Below, piece by piece: positions 1-8,863 of a stretch of 64,000 nt of DNA. The position numbers were made by a program, and so were the translations under genes. The notes under the pieces were generated by a model that saw nothing but the letters and a program-made list of their open reading frames with translations, had not been told where the DNA came from and did not search any database. Numbering within the stretch: position 1 is the stretch's first letter; the number at the start of each line of letters is the position of its first letter. The DNA is from UBA1413 sp964461455 (GTDB taxonomy: Bacteria > Bacteroidota > Bacteroidia > Bacteroidales > Prolixibacteraceae): contig CAYWUJ010000008.1 in the NCBI GenBank assembly GCA_964461455.1, positions 1 through 64,000 on the forward strand. The letters are read 5' to 3'.

Positions 1-256
1 TCCAGTACATGCCGTAGATGAAATAAACATAGACCGTGCCGCCTTCCCCGAACATGATGCTGTTACGGGGGGTCATTCCGCGGCTGGCATGGCAGGCCCT
101 GTCACCGGCTCCCCGGTAAGCTTCCGTCTCCGTGATGGTATAACGGCCATAGGTGCCGTCGTCAAATCTCCTGACCAGCGTCTTCGCGATCAGTGCCGGA
201 GCCACTTCCAATACGTCACGCAGGAAAAAATCACGCGGTAATCTTGAATACTCCAT
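1..256 (-). CDS. 3-methyladenine DNA glycosylase (AAG/Mpg family), C-terminus cut by window edge
   Basis: Removes alkylated purines from DNA as the first step of base excision repair. Only the first 85 codons are present; the rest lies left of the window. The translation starts MEYSRLPRDFF and then reads RDVLEVAPALIAKTLVRR, ITETEAYRGAGDRACHA, RGMTPRNSIMFGEGG and VYVYFIYGMYW. These match the family core ETEAY, DpAsHa, TPRN and YvYliYGm. The glutamate of ETEAY is the position that activates water in the family. The start at 256 is the only ATG in this frame that precedes the conserved block closely. The gene runs in the same direction as the YfhO gene, 171 bp away. Confidence 0.85.
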   Translation of the reverse strand, partial: MEYSRLPRDFFLRDVLEVAPALIAKTLVRRFDDGTYGRYTITETEAYRGAGDRACHASRGMTPRNSIMFGEGGTVYVYFIYGMYW

Positions 257-427
257 GGAATGGATTTTGTATGTCCTTCATTATCAGCAGCATATCGCCG
301 GTCATTTCCGCCCGGGAAAGTGTCCATCATGTCTTGACGCCCTTTGAAAAACCACTGAATGCCGGCTGAATGACCAAAGAAGCATGGGAACCGGCGACTG
401 CATGACGATGCAATAACCTTCTGATGA

Positions 428-2902
428 CTATTCCTGTTTGATGGTGCTGCTTTTCTTTTTCCGGACATCCCACAGGAAGAACCCTGCCACGGCCAGCAGG
501 AGCAACAGTGACCCGGCCAGGGAGATCTTGTTGCCTGTATAATAGGATGCGGGATGGAACCTGAATTCCACGGTATGTTCCCCGGCGGGAATAACCATGG
601 CCCTCAGGATGTAGTTGGCCCTGAAGTGTGGGGTTTCCTTCCCGTCGACATAGGCTTTCCAGCCATCATCGTAGTAGATTTCCGAGAAAACGGTCAACTG
701 TTCCGCGGCCGAGGAAAACTGGTATTTCAGGTAATTGGGCCGGTATTCGGTGAGGATAATGGTCGCTGTGGAATCCCTGGGAAAGGTTTTCCCCTCCACG
801 AAGGAGGCAAAGCGCCGGTCGATCACCGTCTGATCGGGTGTTGCAACTTCCCTGAGGCCTTCGATCTCCTCATCGGCGTTGGCGACGATCCTGAAGCGGG
901 AGGAGAACCAGGCGTTGCCCCATGCTTCAGGGTTCACGAGCGGGGGGGCGTTCAGGTCGTAGATGATGTACCGTGTGTTCATCATATTCAGGGCTGGCAG
1001 GGTGCGGAAAACGGAATCGGGGGAGGGCAGTTTCCGGAATCCCTCCACCATCATTTCCATTTCAGGGGAGAAGTGGTGGTCGATCATCTCCTGGTACCGG
1101 CGCAGTTTGACGGCGCTGTATCCTCCCAGGTTTTTGTGGAAATAGGAGGCGCGGGCATCCTGCCAGGGGTTCTGCAAGGGAAGGACCCTGAAGCTGAGGT
1201 CTTTATCTTTCAGAATTTCTGTATCGGCCACAGTGGGGGTGTAAAGGGCGGCGGCCTGCCTCGGAGAGGTGAAGTGGCTCTTGTTGAGGTACTTCTTATC
1301 GACAAACCAGAGGTCGGAAAGGATCAGCAGGGCCAGGAGAGCGTAAAACCACACGGGTTTGATCTTTTTCAGCTGCCACAGGAGGAGTCCTCCTGCCGCC
1401 AGGGCAATAAACAGGAAGGAGCGGAAGGCGGTGGAGCGGAGCATGGCCTGCCGGTCACTGGTGACCGCCTCGAGGAGCCAGTCGGGGTAAGAGGAGTCGA
1501 AGGGAGCCGAAAAATTCCCGGCGATTCCCGGCAGCAGGGCGAAGAGAAGGGCAATGCCGCCCGATATCCCGAAGGCCCATTTCAGGGATTTCAGGAGTTT
1601 CTTTTTTTCCACCTTACCGCTGCTGATTTCGCGGAGTCCCAGGAATCCCAGCAGAGGCATGGTAAAGCCCGCGATGATAAGGGTCATTTCGGGAGCTCTG
1701 AATTTATTGTATAAGGGCAGGTAATCGAGCAGGAAGCTGGTCAGGGGCATCACATATTTCCCCCATGAGAGGAGGATGGAGAGGAGGGTCGCCACCAGGA
1801 GCCACCATTTGTCGGCACCGCTGACCACGAAGAGTCCCAGGATAAACAGGAAGACCACGATAGCCCCCACATAATAGGGGCCACTGGTGAAGGGCTTGTC
1901 ACCGTGGTAAAGGATCACACTGCCCAAAGCCTGGCGCGGATTTTCCACCCCCTTGTCGCGCAGGGTCTTGTAACTTTCCGATTCCAGTCCCGGGTTAGTC
2001 GTGTGGCTCCCTCCCATAAATCCGGGAATCAGCAGGGTCATGGTTTCGTCAATCCCCTGGCTCCACTGCACCACATAGTCCTTGTCGAGTCCCGAAGTCT
2101 GGTTTTCGGAATTATGGGTCAGTTCCGATTCTCCGCGGATGGTTTCCCGCGAGTATCGGGCATTGGTGTACAGGTAGGAGAAATTGACGGCCAGGGCTAT
2201 CACTACCCCGGCAGCAAGCCATCCTGTGGTTTTCAGGAAGGGGACCATCTGTTTTTCCCTGATGGCAAAACCCAGTTCTGTGATTCCGAAGACGAGCAGG
2301 GCCAGCATGCCGTAATAGGTGATCTGGATGTGGCCAGCCATGATTTCCAGGGCCAGCCCTGCAGTGAAGAGCAGGGCTCCTTTCTTCCGGTCGTGGCGGT
2401 AGGCCAGCAGTGCCCCGGCCACCACCAGCATCAGGTATCCCAGGGCATAGGCCTTGGAATTGTGCCCCGCCTGGATGATGATGATCAGGTAGGTGGAGAA
2501 GCCGAATGCCAGCGCCCCGGCCACACTGAGCCAGCGGTTCACCTTCATGCTGGTGAGCAGCACATAAAATCCGAGGAGGTAGAGGATAATCATCGCCGCA
2601 GGATGAAAAAGCTTCACAAACCATGCATGGGCCACGTTGAGCAGGTTGCTCTCGTATTTCACGGAAACCATATAGCCGGGCATTCCCCCAAACATCGAGT
2701 TGGTCCAGATGGCCTCCTCACCCGTGGCTTCCCGGTAATCGGCCAGCTCCTTTGACATGCCCACATGGCTCTGGATGTCGTGCTGCGATATGGTTTTCCC
2801 TTCCAGAAGGGGAAACAGGTAAAGGTAGGATACGGCAATGAAAAATAGTATAATCAATATGGTATAAATGCCACGCTTCTGCAGCAAGCCCTGCTTTTCC
2901 AT
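428..2902 (-). CDS. YfhO family integral membrane protein
   Basis: An 824-residue polytopic membrane protein. One hydrophobic segment lies near residues 15-35, followed by a loop with SQHDIQSHVGMSKELADY, then about ten more segments, a soluble part (about 560-780) and a last segment before a basic tail (LWDVRKKK). This layout, the QHDiqs motif and the GGMPGYM motif are those of the YfhO/DUF6044-like family, which resembles GT-C glycosyltransferases. In Gram-positive relatives YfhO decorates lipoteichoic acid; the substrate here is unknown. Its position beside the flippase and glycosyltransferases suggests a role in envelope glycan modification. It is divergent from the flippase gene, with 110 bp between the two starts. 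Confidence 0.85.
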   Translation of the reverse strand: MEKQGLLQKRGIYTILIILFFIAVSYLYLFPLLEGKTISQHDIQSHVGMSKELADYREATGEEAIWTNSMFGGMPGYMVSVKYESNLLNVAHAWFVKLFHPAAMIILYLLGFYVLLTSMKVNRWLSVAGALAFGFSTYLIIIIQAGHNSKAYALGYLMLVVAGALLAYRHDRKKGALLFTAGLALEIMAGHIQITYYGMLALLVFGITELGFAIREKQMVPFLKTTGWLAAGVVIALAVNFSYLYTNARYSRETIRGESELTHNSENQTSGLDKDYVVQWSQGIDETMTLLIPGFMGGSHTTNPGLESESYKTLRDKGVENPRQALGSVILYHGDKPFTSGPYYVGAIVVFLFILGLFVVSGADKWWLLVATLLSILLSWGKYVMPLTSFLLDYLPLYNKFRAPEMTLIIAGFTMPLLGFLGLREISSGKVEKKKLLKSLKWAFGISGGIALLFALLPGIAGNFSAPFDSSYPDWLLEAVTSDRQAMLRSTAFRSFLFIALAAGGLLLWQLKKIKPVWFYALLALLILSDLWFVDKKYLNKSHFTSPRQAAALYTPTVADTEILKDKDLSFRVLPLQNPWQDARASYFHKNLGGYSAVKLRRYQEMIDHHFSPEMEMMVEGFRKLPSPDSVFRTLPALNMMNTRYIIYDLNAPPLVNPEAWGNAWFSSRFRIVANADEEIEGLREVATPDQTVIDRRFASFVEGKTFPRDSTATIILTEYRPNYLKYQFSSAAEQLTVFSEIYYDDGWKAYVDGKETPHFRANYILRAMVIPAGEHTVEFRFHPASYYTGNKISLAGSLLLLLAVAGFFLWDVRKKKSSTIKQE

Positions 2903-2930
2903 TCTATTCAGATTAAGTTTTTCCTTCAGG

Positions 2931-2938
2931 CAAAAGTA
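2931..2938 (-). promoter_or_regulatory. -7 box for the YfhO gene
   Basis: The minus strand reads TACTTTTG, an exact match to the Bacteroidota -7 consensus TAnnTTTG, 28 bp before the ATG. I see no clear -33 TTG at the usual spacing, so the call rests on the box and its position. Confidence 0.5.
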
Positions 2939-2994
2939 GCGAATTTACAGCTCATTGGGAAAAGGGGCACCCGGCTTTTAAAGCAATCTTTTAT

Positions 2995-3002
2995 TAGTTT
3001 TG
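2995..3002 (+). promoter_or_regulatory. -7 box for the flippase gene
   Basis: TAGTTTTG lies 10 bp before the ATG at 3013 and matches TAnnTTTG. The leader would be only a few bases long. No convincing -33 element is visible. Confidence 0.4.
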
Positions 3003-3012
3003 TTCCTCAGTT

Positions 3013-4491
3013 ATGGGAATTATCATCAGGCAATCGGTGAAAGGCGCTTTCTGGTCTTACCTGGGCATTGTGATCGGCTACATCAATGTGGGGATCATCA
3101 TGCCGCAATTCTTTGACACCGCGCAAGTCGGCCTGGTCCAGTTATTCGCTTCGGTCTCCCTTATTTTTGCCCAATTTGGGACGTTGGGATTTACCAGCGT
3201 CATTAACAGGATGTTCCCCCGTTTCCGCAATCCCCGGCAGCAGCATCACGGGTTTCTTTTTCTGGCCCTGGTCGCGGGAATTCTGGGTTTTACCCTGGTT
3301 GTCGCCGGTTTTGTACTCCTTCATCCCTGGATCGTTGAAACCAATATCGAAAAATCCCCCCTGCTGGTGGACTATCTCTGGTTACTGCTTCCCCTGGTGC
3401 TCATGCGGATCATGTTTACCCTGCTCGACAACTACAACAAAATGTTGTACGACGCCGTGACCGGAACCTTCTGGCTGGAATTCATGCACAAGGTCATCAA
3501 CCTGGTGCTGATCCTGCTCTTCGCCCTGGGGTCGATCAGCTTCCCCGTGTTTTTCTACGGATACCTCGTCTCCATGAGCCTGCCCGTGGTGCCGGTGATC
3601 ATCGTTTTATTCCGGCGTGGCCAGTTTCACCTGAAGCCTGACCGGGCCTTTCTCTCTCCTGCGCTGAAAAAGGAAACGGGAAGCGTCATGGCCTACGGCT
3701 TCGTAAACGGTCTTGCTGCCATCCTGCTCGTCAATGTCGACAAGGTGTTTGTCAACCAGTATCTTTCCCTCAGTGAGGTGGGAATCTTCGGCGTGTGCGC
3801 CCTTTTTGCCACGCTGATCAAGGTGCCCTATAATTCGATCTCCAAAATTGCTACTGGCATCATCGCTGAAGCCTGGAAAAGGAATGACAGGGCGCACATC
3901 ACCGAAATTTACCGGAAATCATCCTTAAGCCAGGCCATTGCCGGAACCCTGATATTTGTGGGGATCATGGTCAACCTGCATAATGTTTTCGACATCCTGC
4001 CTCCGGTTTACAGCAGCGGCAAATGGGTGCTGGTGATCTATTCCGCGGGAATGCTCTGGATCACCATCATCGGACTGGCAGGCACCATCACCGAGACCTC
4101 CACCTATTACCGGTTCACTACGATATTCCAGCTGGTGTCGGTGGTCGTGCAGTTCCTTCTCAGCTTCCTGCTGATCCCGCGGCTGGGAATCACCGGTGCC
4201 GCCATCGCCACCATCGCCACCCTATTTCTCTATTTCACCTCCCAGGCGGTCCTGCAAAAAGTGGTCTTCGGAATTTCGGGGATCAGCCGCAGTATTGTCG
4301 TGGTCCTTCTCTTCGGCGTGTTGGGATTTGTTGCCGGCTGGCTGATACCACGCCTGCCCCTTGTTGCCGACATCGTGGTCAGAAGCGGGGCTGTGGTTCT
4401 GGTTTTCGGGGGATTGGTATGGATTTCTAAAATCTGGCCTGAAGCCAACGAGCTGACCGACCATCTCTTACGCAAAGCCAGAATCAGGTAA
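3013..4491 (+). CDS. Oligosaccharide flippase (Wzx/MVF-type polysaccharide transporter)
   Basis: A 492-residue protein that is hydrophobic throughout, with about 12-14 membrane segments. The start MGIIIRQSVKGAFWSYLGI is the typical amphipathic entry to the first helix of Wzx-type lipid-linked oligosaccharide flippases. Such proteins move undecaprenyl-linked glycan units across the inner membrane. Internal features that fit are VNVDKVFVNQYLSLSEVGIF in the middle and SFLLIPRLGITGAAIATI near residue 390, a common motif of this superfamily. The neighbours (methyltransferase, glycosyltransferases, nucleotide-sugar enzymes) support the role. The last 13 codons and the stop belong to a 59 bp tandem repeat. 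Confidence 0.88.
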   Translation: MGIIIRQSVKGAFWSYLGIVIGYINVGIIMPQFFDTAQVGLVQLFASVSLIFAQFGTLGFTSVINRMFPRFRNPRQQHHGFLFLALVAGILGFTLVVAGFVLLHPWIVETNIEKSPLLVDYLWLLLPLVLMRIMFTLLDNYNKMLYDAVTGTFWLEFMHKVINLVLILLFALGSISFPVFFYGYLVSMSLPVVPVIIVLFRRGQFHLKPDRAFLSPALKKETGSVMAYGFVNGLAAILLVNVDKVFVNQYLSLSEVGIFGVCALFATLIKVPYNSISKIATGIIAEAWKRNDRAHITEIYRKSSLSQAIAGTLIFVGIMVNLHNVFDILPPVYSSGKWVLVIYSAGMLWITIIGLAGTITETSTYYRFTTIFQLVSVVVQFLLSFLLIPRLGITGAAIATIATLFLYFTSQAVLQKVVFGISGISRSIVVVLLFGVLGFVAGWLIPRLPLVADIVVRSGAVVLVFGGLVWISKIWPEANELTDHLLRKARIR

Positions 4492-4625
4492 TTTGCCCTG
4501 CACCTTACGAGCTGACCGGCTATCTCTTACGCAAAGCCAGAATCAGATAATTTGCCCTGCACCCTACGAGCTGACCGGCTATCTGTTACGCAAAGCCAGA
4601 ATCAGGTCATTCGCCCTGCACCCCC
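4449..4625 (+). repeat. 59 bp tandem repeat, three copies, spanning the flippase stop codon
   Basis: Units begin CGAGCTGACC at 4449, 4508 and 4567, a constant period of 59 bp. Copies 1 and 2 differ at about four positions; copy 3 is more diverged. Copy 1 encodes the last residues of the flippase (ELTDHLLRKARIR) and its TAA. Copies 2 and 3 are downstream and untranslated in that frame. The array fills the gap between the flippase and the convergent methyltransferase gene. Confidence 0.95.
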
Positions 4626-4627
4626 GG

Positions 4628-5302
4628 TCAACCCCTGCTGAAAATGAAAAAGTCAGCCTTTGAGGTATTTTCAGGATCTTCAGGGTTCTGCGGATAAATG
4701 TTGTCGATCTTTTCCAGCAGTTTCCACTCTTTCCTGTTTTGGTCTATCCATGCCGTAAAATTCCTGTCTTTTTCATGGAACAGCTGTTTTTTGTCGAAGT
4801 TGCTGGCATAGATGATCACATACTTCTCTGCAGCATTGAAAAGATGGGACATGTAGTTTTCGAAAATGTCATCTTCCACCAAATGAAAGATCACATCGAT
4901 CGACAGGGCAAGTTCGGCTTTCAGGAGGGCATGGTTGTCGACGAACGCTTTCGAATGGTACAGGAAAAAGCTCTTTGACGGGTCATCCCTGAATTTGTCA
5001 GCACACAGGGCAATGGCTGAAGGAGAAACATCAAGCCCGGTATATTGGGGGTATTTTGCCAGCGACAGCTGGTTGCCGTCACCACACCCGAATTCGATGA
5101 CCGAAGAGATCCGGTTCTTTTCCACAAAATCATTCAGTATTTCTGATTTGAAAATGGCCAGACGGTTATAGGAGCCAGGTCCCGAATCACGTCCTTTTTT
5201 ATAACGTTCCTCCCAATACAGGGCTGAACCGGGAAATGAGCCGATCTTTAATGTTTGTTTGACTCTCATGACAAACCGGCCGTAAAGATGCTTCAAACGC
5301 AT
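4628..5302 (-). CDS. Class I SAM-dependent methyltransferase
   Basis: A 224-residue protein with the SAM-binding motif VIEFGCGDGNQ at about 67-77 and a following acidic strand end (TGLDVSP), which together define a Rossmann-fold class I methyltransferase. A third strand, ALSIDVIFHLVEDD, carries the usual post-III region. The substrate cannot be read from the sequence. Its place between a flippase and a glycosyltransferase suggests methylation of a surface sugar or of a lipid-linked intermediate. No signal peptide; cytoplasmic. It is 43 bp downstream of the glycosyltransferase gene on the same strand and probably shares its transcript. Confidence 0.82.
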   Translation of the reverse strand: MRLKHLYGRFVMRVKQTLKIGSFPGSALYWEERYKKGRDSGPGSYNRLAIFKSEILNDFVEKNRISSVIEFGCGDGNQLSLAKYPQYTGLDVSPSAIALCADKFRDDPSKSFFLYHSKAFVDNHALLKAELALSIDVIFHLVEDDIFENYMSHLFNAAEKYVIIYASNFDKKQLFHEKDRNFTAWIDQNRKEWKLLEKIDNIYPQNPEDPENTSKADFFIFSRG

Positions 5303-5345
5303 GGTGCAATTATTTTTGGTGAAGGGAGAGGGGTCTCCCGTGTTG

Positions 5346-6428
5346 CTATTTCAGAAGTTCCATAAGCTGGCGGCTGCGGTTTTCCACGCTGAAAAGCTCC
5401 CGGATCCTCAGGGAGGCAAAGCTACCTGTTTTATTTTTTTCCTGAAAGATTCCGTCGATTTTGAGGGCTATTTCGCCGTGATTTCTTTTCACCAGCAGTT
5501 GTTTGTCGCCCACGACTTCAGGCATGCCCCCTTCGTTGGTCACCAGGGGTATGCAGGCGTAAAGCATGGCTTCGGCCAGGGCGATGCCAAAGGATTCGGA
5601 ACGGGAAAACTGGCAGTAAACCCTGGATTGGCGGTAGTATGCGGGAAGCCGGTCGTGGTCTACCTCTCCGATAGCTGTTACATTGGGGGGAAGTTCTGTG
5701 GTCAGCCAGGGTGCTTTTTCCCTGTTGAAGCCGGCAATGCAAAAGGGGATATGCGGCAGCAGGCGGGCGACCCCGATAAAAGTGTCGATGCCTTTCAGCC
5801 TGAAGGTGCGTTCCGCATCTATTTTGGCCACGGTAAGCACCAGCCGGCGCTCATCAGGATCATCTCCCGAAGACTCTCTCTTCCGGAGGTCCTTGCCGGT
5901 GGGTGGCGCTTCTCCTGTCCGGGGCTCTGCCATGCCGGCTTCTTCGCTCCGGTTTTCAGGCAGGTTAACGCAGTTGTGTACCATTTGCAGGTTCTCTTTT
6001 CGCGTGAGGGCTTTCACCTTGCGGGCCACATGGTGGGATACCGCCAGGTTAAGGGTGCTCATTTTCATGGAAGTGACGGCTGCCCATCCCCGGGGCTTTG
6101 AACAGAAAACCCCGTAATTCAGCGCCCTGATCCGGCAAACATCATACCCGCCAATCACCAGAAAACTCCGCCTGCCCATCAGCCGGGCGAAGAGGACGGG
6201 GAGAAGGGAGTGCTGGTCGGCGAACCAAATGTAGACCAGGTCGAATTTCCGGATATTCAGGGCCAGGAAAAAGAGCTGGCGGATCAGGGCTTTCGCCACA
6301 GCCAGGGCCCCCCGTGCAGGAACAAACCGGTAACGGGTGACCTCGTAGTGCGATGAGAGGATCTGCTCATCGGTAGCGACGAAGCTGGAATAGTGGGTAT
6401 AGACCAGGAGGAGCTTTTTCGGCTTCAT
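5346..6428 (-). CDS. Glycosyltransferase, GT4 family (GT-B fold)
   Basis: A 360-residue cytoplasmic or membrane-associated enzyme. The C-terminal half has the GT4 nucleotide-sugar motif: SRSESFGIALAEAMLYAC followed by PLVTNEGGMPEVVG, in which the E-x7-E pair is SESFGIALAE. The N-terminal half starts MKPKKLLLVYTHYSSFV and has a hydrophobic stretch (RQLFFLALNIRKFDLVYIWF) typical of acceptor domains. A short charged linker rich in E, G, K and P lies near residues 165-195. Donor and acceptor are unknown. It probably adds a sugar during assembly of the repeat unit moved by the neighbouring flippase. Confidence 0.85.
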   Translation of the reverse strand: MKPKKLLLVYTHYSSFVATDEQILSSHYEVTRYRFVPARGALAVAKALIRQLFFLALNIRKFDLVYIWFADQHSLLPVLFARLMGRRSFLVIGGYDVCRIRALNYGVFCSKPRGWAAVTSMKMSTLNLAVSHHVARKVKALTRKENLQMVHNCVNLPENRSEEAGMAEPRTGEAPPTGKDLRKRESSGDDPDERRLVLTVAKIDAERTFRLKGIDTFIGVARLLPHIPFCIAGFNREKAPWLTTELPPNVTAIGEVDHDRLPAYYRQSRVYCQFSRSESFGIALAEAMLYACIPLVTNEGGMPEVVGDKQLLVKRNHGEIALKIDGIFQEKNKTGSFASLRIRELFSVENRSRQLMELLK

Positions 6429-6472
6429 TCTTTAAAAGGATCGCTGCTTTTCGGGCTGGCGATAAAAATAAC

Positions 6473-6480
6473 TATTTTTG
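6473..6480 (+). promoter_or_regulatory. -7 box for the WbpI-like gene
   Basis: TATTTTTG matches TAnnTTTG and lies 43 bp before the ATG at 6524. The gene upstream is divergent, so a promoter is needed here. No clear -33 TTG at 19-21 bp. Confidence 0.45.
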
Positions 6481-6523
6481 AGGGATTAATGGCAGGAGCT
6501 ACGAAAGGAGGAAGAATCATCTG

Positions 6524-7603
6524 ATGAAGAAAATAGTGACCATAGTCGGGGCGCGACCCCAGTTTATCAAGGCGTCGGCGCTGTGCCGTGCCCTCAGCGC
6601 GGCTGGAATCGCCGAAGTGCTGGTTCATACCGGGCAGCATTTCGATGACAATATGGCCGATATCTTCTTCAGGGAGATGGGAATTCCTGAACCCGCCTAC
6701 CATCTGGGTATCCACTCGCTCAGCCATGGGGCCATGACGGGCCGTATGACCGAGGAGATCGAAAAGGTGCTTCTGGCCGGGAAGCCTTCGGCCGTGGTGG
6801 TCTACGGCGATACCAATTCCACGCTGGCGGGAGCCCTGGCAGCCGTCAAGCTGCATATTCCGGTGGCTCACGTGGAGGCAGGCCTGCGCAGTTTTAATTT
6901 CAGAATGCCCGAGGAGGTCAACCGAATCCTTACCGACCGGATCTCCTCCCTGCTCTTCTGTCCCACGGAGACGAGCGTGGCCAACCTGCGGAACGAGGGA
7001 TTCGGCCATTTTCCGGCGGAAATTTTCCGTACCGGCGATGTGATGTACGACGTGGCCCTTCACGCCAGCCGGATCGCGGAAGAGAAATCGGGGATCATGA
7101 AGCAATTACGGCTCCAGGGACGCCCCTTCGTACTGGTGACCCTTCACCGCCAGGAAAATACCGACGACCTGGCGCGCCTCTCCGGAATCATCGGGGCCCT
7201 CAACGATCTCTCCCGCACCATGGACATCGTGCTGCCCCTCCACCCCCGCACCCAAAAAGTGCTGGCTGCCAACGGAATAAAACTCCGCTTTATCCCTATT
7301 GATCCGGTGGGCTATTTCGACATGGTGGAGCTGCTCAAAAACTGCACTTTTGTGATGAGCGACAGCGGCGGGGTCCAAAAAGAAGCCTTTTTCTTCCGGA
7401 AGCACTGCCTGGTGCTGCGCGATGAGACCGAATGGACCGAACTGGTCGACCTCGGGTACAATTTGGTCGTAGGTGCCGACAAGGAAAAAATAGTGGCCTC
7501 GGCAGCAGAAATCACCCGCCTTGACCGTTCTTTCCGGGAAACACCCTATGGTGACGGCACCGCAGCGGTAAAAATCGCGGAAATCCTGAAAAACCATGAA
7601 TGA
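6524..7603 (+). CDS. wbpI: UDP-N-acetylglucosamine 2-epimerase family, WbpI/WlbD-like
   Basis: A 359-residue non-hydrolysing 2-epimerase of the WecB fold. Motifs include VGARPQFIKA at the N-terminus, VLVHTGQHFDDNMADIFF, VVVYGDTNSTLAGALAAVKL, HVEAGLRSFNFRMPEEVNR and DSGGVQKEAFFF. The GDTNST plus SFNFRMPEE pattern is closer to WbpI-type enzymes, which epimerise UDP-2,3-diacetamido-glucuronate to the manno form, than to E. coli WecB, as I recall their sequences. The two genes that follow resemble WbpE and WbpD, the enzymes just before WbpI in that pathway, which strengthens the reading. A plain UDP-GlcNAc 2-epimerase remains possible. Confidence 0.8.
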   Translation: MKKIVTIVGARPQFIKASALCRALSAAGIAEVLVHTGQHFDDNMADIFFREMGIPEPAYHLGIHSLSHGAMTGRMTEEIEKVLLAGKPSAVVVYGDTNSTLAGALAAVKLHIPVAHVEAGLRSFNFRMPEEVNRILTDRISSLLFCPTETSVANLRNEGFGHFPAEIFRTGDVMYDVALHASRIAEEKSGIMKQLRLQGRPFVLVTLHRQENTDDLARLSGIIGALNDLSRTMDIVLPLHPRTQKVLAANGIKLRFIPIDPVGYFDMVELLKNCTFVMSDSGGVQKEAFFFRKHCLVLRDETEWTELVDLGYNLVVGADKEKIVASAAEITRLDRSFRETPYGDGTAAVKIAEILKNHE

Positions 7604-7655
7604 AAATAGTGTAATGTGATCTTTGTGATTGCGTATTTAACCCAGGATAATACCC

Positions 7656-8780
7656 ATGGAAAAATCAACCCATATCCAAATGGCCGATCTTTACGGCCAG
7701 TACCTGAAAATCAAAGATGAAGTGGATGCCTCTATGCAGGAGGTGATCCGATCCACCGTGTTTATCAAGGGCGGCAAGGTCACTGAATTTGAGCGGCACC
7801 TTTCGGACTATCAGCAGTCGCAGGTCATTGCCTGCGGCAACGGCACCGATGCCTTGCAGATTGCCTTTATGGCCCTGGGGTTACAGCCCGGCGATGAGGT
7901 GATCACCACGCCCTTTACCTTTGTGGCCACCGTGGAAGTCCTCGCCTTGCTCGGTTTAAAACCCGTGTTTGTGGATGTGGATTCCGATGATTTCAACATC
8001 GACGTCTCCCTGATAGAAGGGGTGATCACCCCCCGCACCCGGGCGATCCTGCCGGTTCACCTCTTCGGACAGCATGCCCACATGGAAAAGATCATGGAGA
8101 TGGCCCATAGGCATGGTTTGGCGGTGGTGGAAGATGCCGCTCAGTCGCTGGGATCGGATTACATCTTCAGCAATGGGGAGCGCCGCAGGTCGGGGACCAT
8201 GGGCATCATCGGGTGTACCTCCTTTTTCCCCTCCAAGAACCTGGGGGCTTTCGGCGATGGCGGGGCCCTTTTTACCCGCGATGAGGAGATGGCCACCCAA
8301 ATCCGCTCGATTGCCAACCATGGCATGAAGGTGCGCTACTATTACGACAGGATCGGCATGAATTCACGCCTCGACAGCCTCCAGGCGGCCATCCTCGATG
8401 TCAAGCTCAGGCACCTCGATGAGTATGTGGCTGCCCGCCAAAAGGCTGCGGAGTGGTATGACCAACACCTGCAGGGGGTGGGCGATATCATCATTCCCGT
8501 GCACCGGCCCTGGTCGACCCATTCCTATCACCAGTACACCATCAGAACCCGGCAACGGGACGCCCTGCAGCAGTACCTGAAGGAAAAGGGAATCCCCTCG
8601 ATGGTGTATTACCCCAAGGTCATTCATCTGCAGGAGGCATACCAATACCTGGGCACCCGCCGGGGAGACTTCCCGGTGAGCGAAATGCTGACCGAAAACG
8701 TCCTCTCCCTCCCCATGCACACCGAACTCGATGAGGAACAACTGGAATACATCACCGGGACCATAAAGAATTTTTATTAA
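7656..8780 (+). CDS. wbpE: DegT/DnrJ/EryC1 sugar aminotransferase, WbpE-like
   Basis: A 374-residue PLP-dependent aminotransferase of fold type I. The PLP lysine is K194 in SFFPSKNLGAFGDGGA; the upstream VVEDAAQSLGSDY holds the aspartate that contacts the pyridine nitrogen. CGNGTDALQIAFMALGLQPG and GMNSRLDSLQAAIL are family signatures. The overall pattern is very like WbpE, which transfers an amino group to C3 of UDP-3-keto-GlcNAcA. It lies 52 bp after the epimerase gene and 83 bp before the acetyltransferase gene, in pathway context. The PLP fold is certain; the exact substrate is inferred from the neighbours. Confidence 0.85.
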   Translation: MEKSTHIQMADLYGQYLKIKDEVDASMQEVIRSTVFIKGGKVTEFERHLSDYQQSQVIACGNGTDALQIAFMALGLQPGDEVITTPFTFVATVEVLALLGLKPVFVDVDSDDFNIDVSLIEGVITPRTRAILPVHLFGQHAHMEKIMEMAHRHGLAVVEDAAQSLGSDYIFSNGERRRSGTMGIIGCTSFFPSKNLGAFGDGGALFTRDEEMATQIRSIANHGMKVRYYYDRIGMNSRLDSLQAAILDVKLRHLDEYVAARQKAAEWYDQHLQGVGDIIIPVHRPWSTHSYHQYTIRTRQRDALQQYLKEKGIPSMVYYPKVIHLQEAYQYLGTRRGDFPVSEMLTENVLSLPMHTELDEEQLEYITGTIKNFY

Positions 8781-8785
8781 TCTTA

Positions 8786-8848
8786 AACACAAAGGCACAA
8801 AGACATAGTAATGTTTTTCAAAACTTTGTGTCTTCGTATCTTTGTGTT
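8786..8848. repeat. Imperfect inverted repeat, 20 bp arms, ACACAAAG-rich
   Basis: The left arm at 8786-8805 (AACACAAAGGCACAAAGACA) pairs with the right arm at 8829-8848 at 17 of 20 positions around a 23 bp loop. It fills most of the 83 bp between the WbpE- and WbpD-like genes. The loop holds a run of five T, but no T run follows the right arm, so it is not a canonical terminator. The internal TATCTTTG at 8837-8844 also fits a -7 box. Confidence 0.75.
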
Positions 8849-8863
8849 GAAAAATAAGACTCC

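Noticed and set aside
554..1714. Long plus-strand frame (386 codons) over the YfhO gene
   Set aside because: Antisense shadow of a clear membrane-protein gene; low-complexity GDPEAGGEP-like composition, no domain, no promoter.
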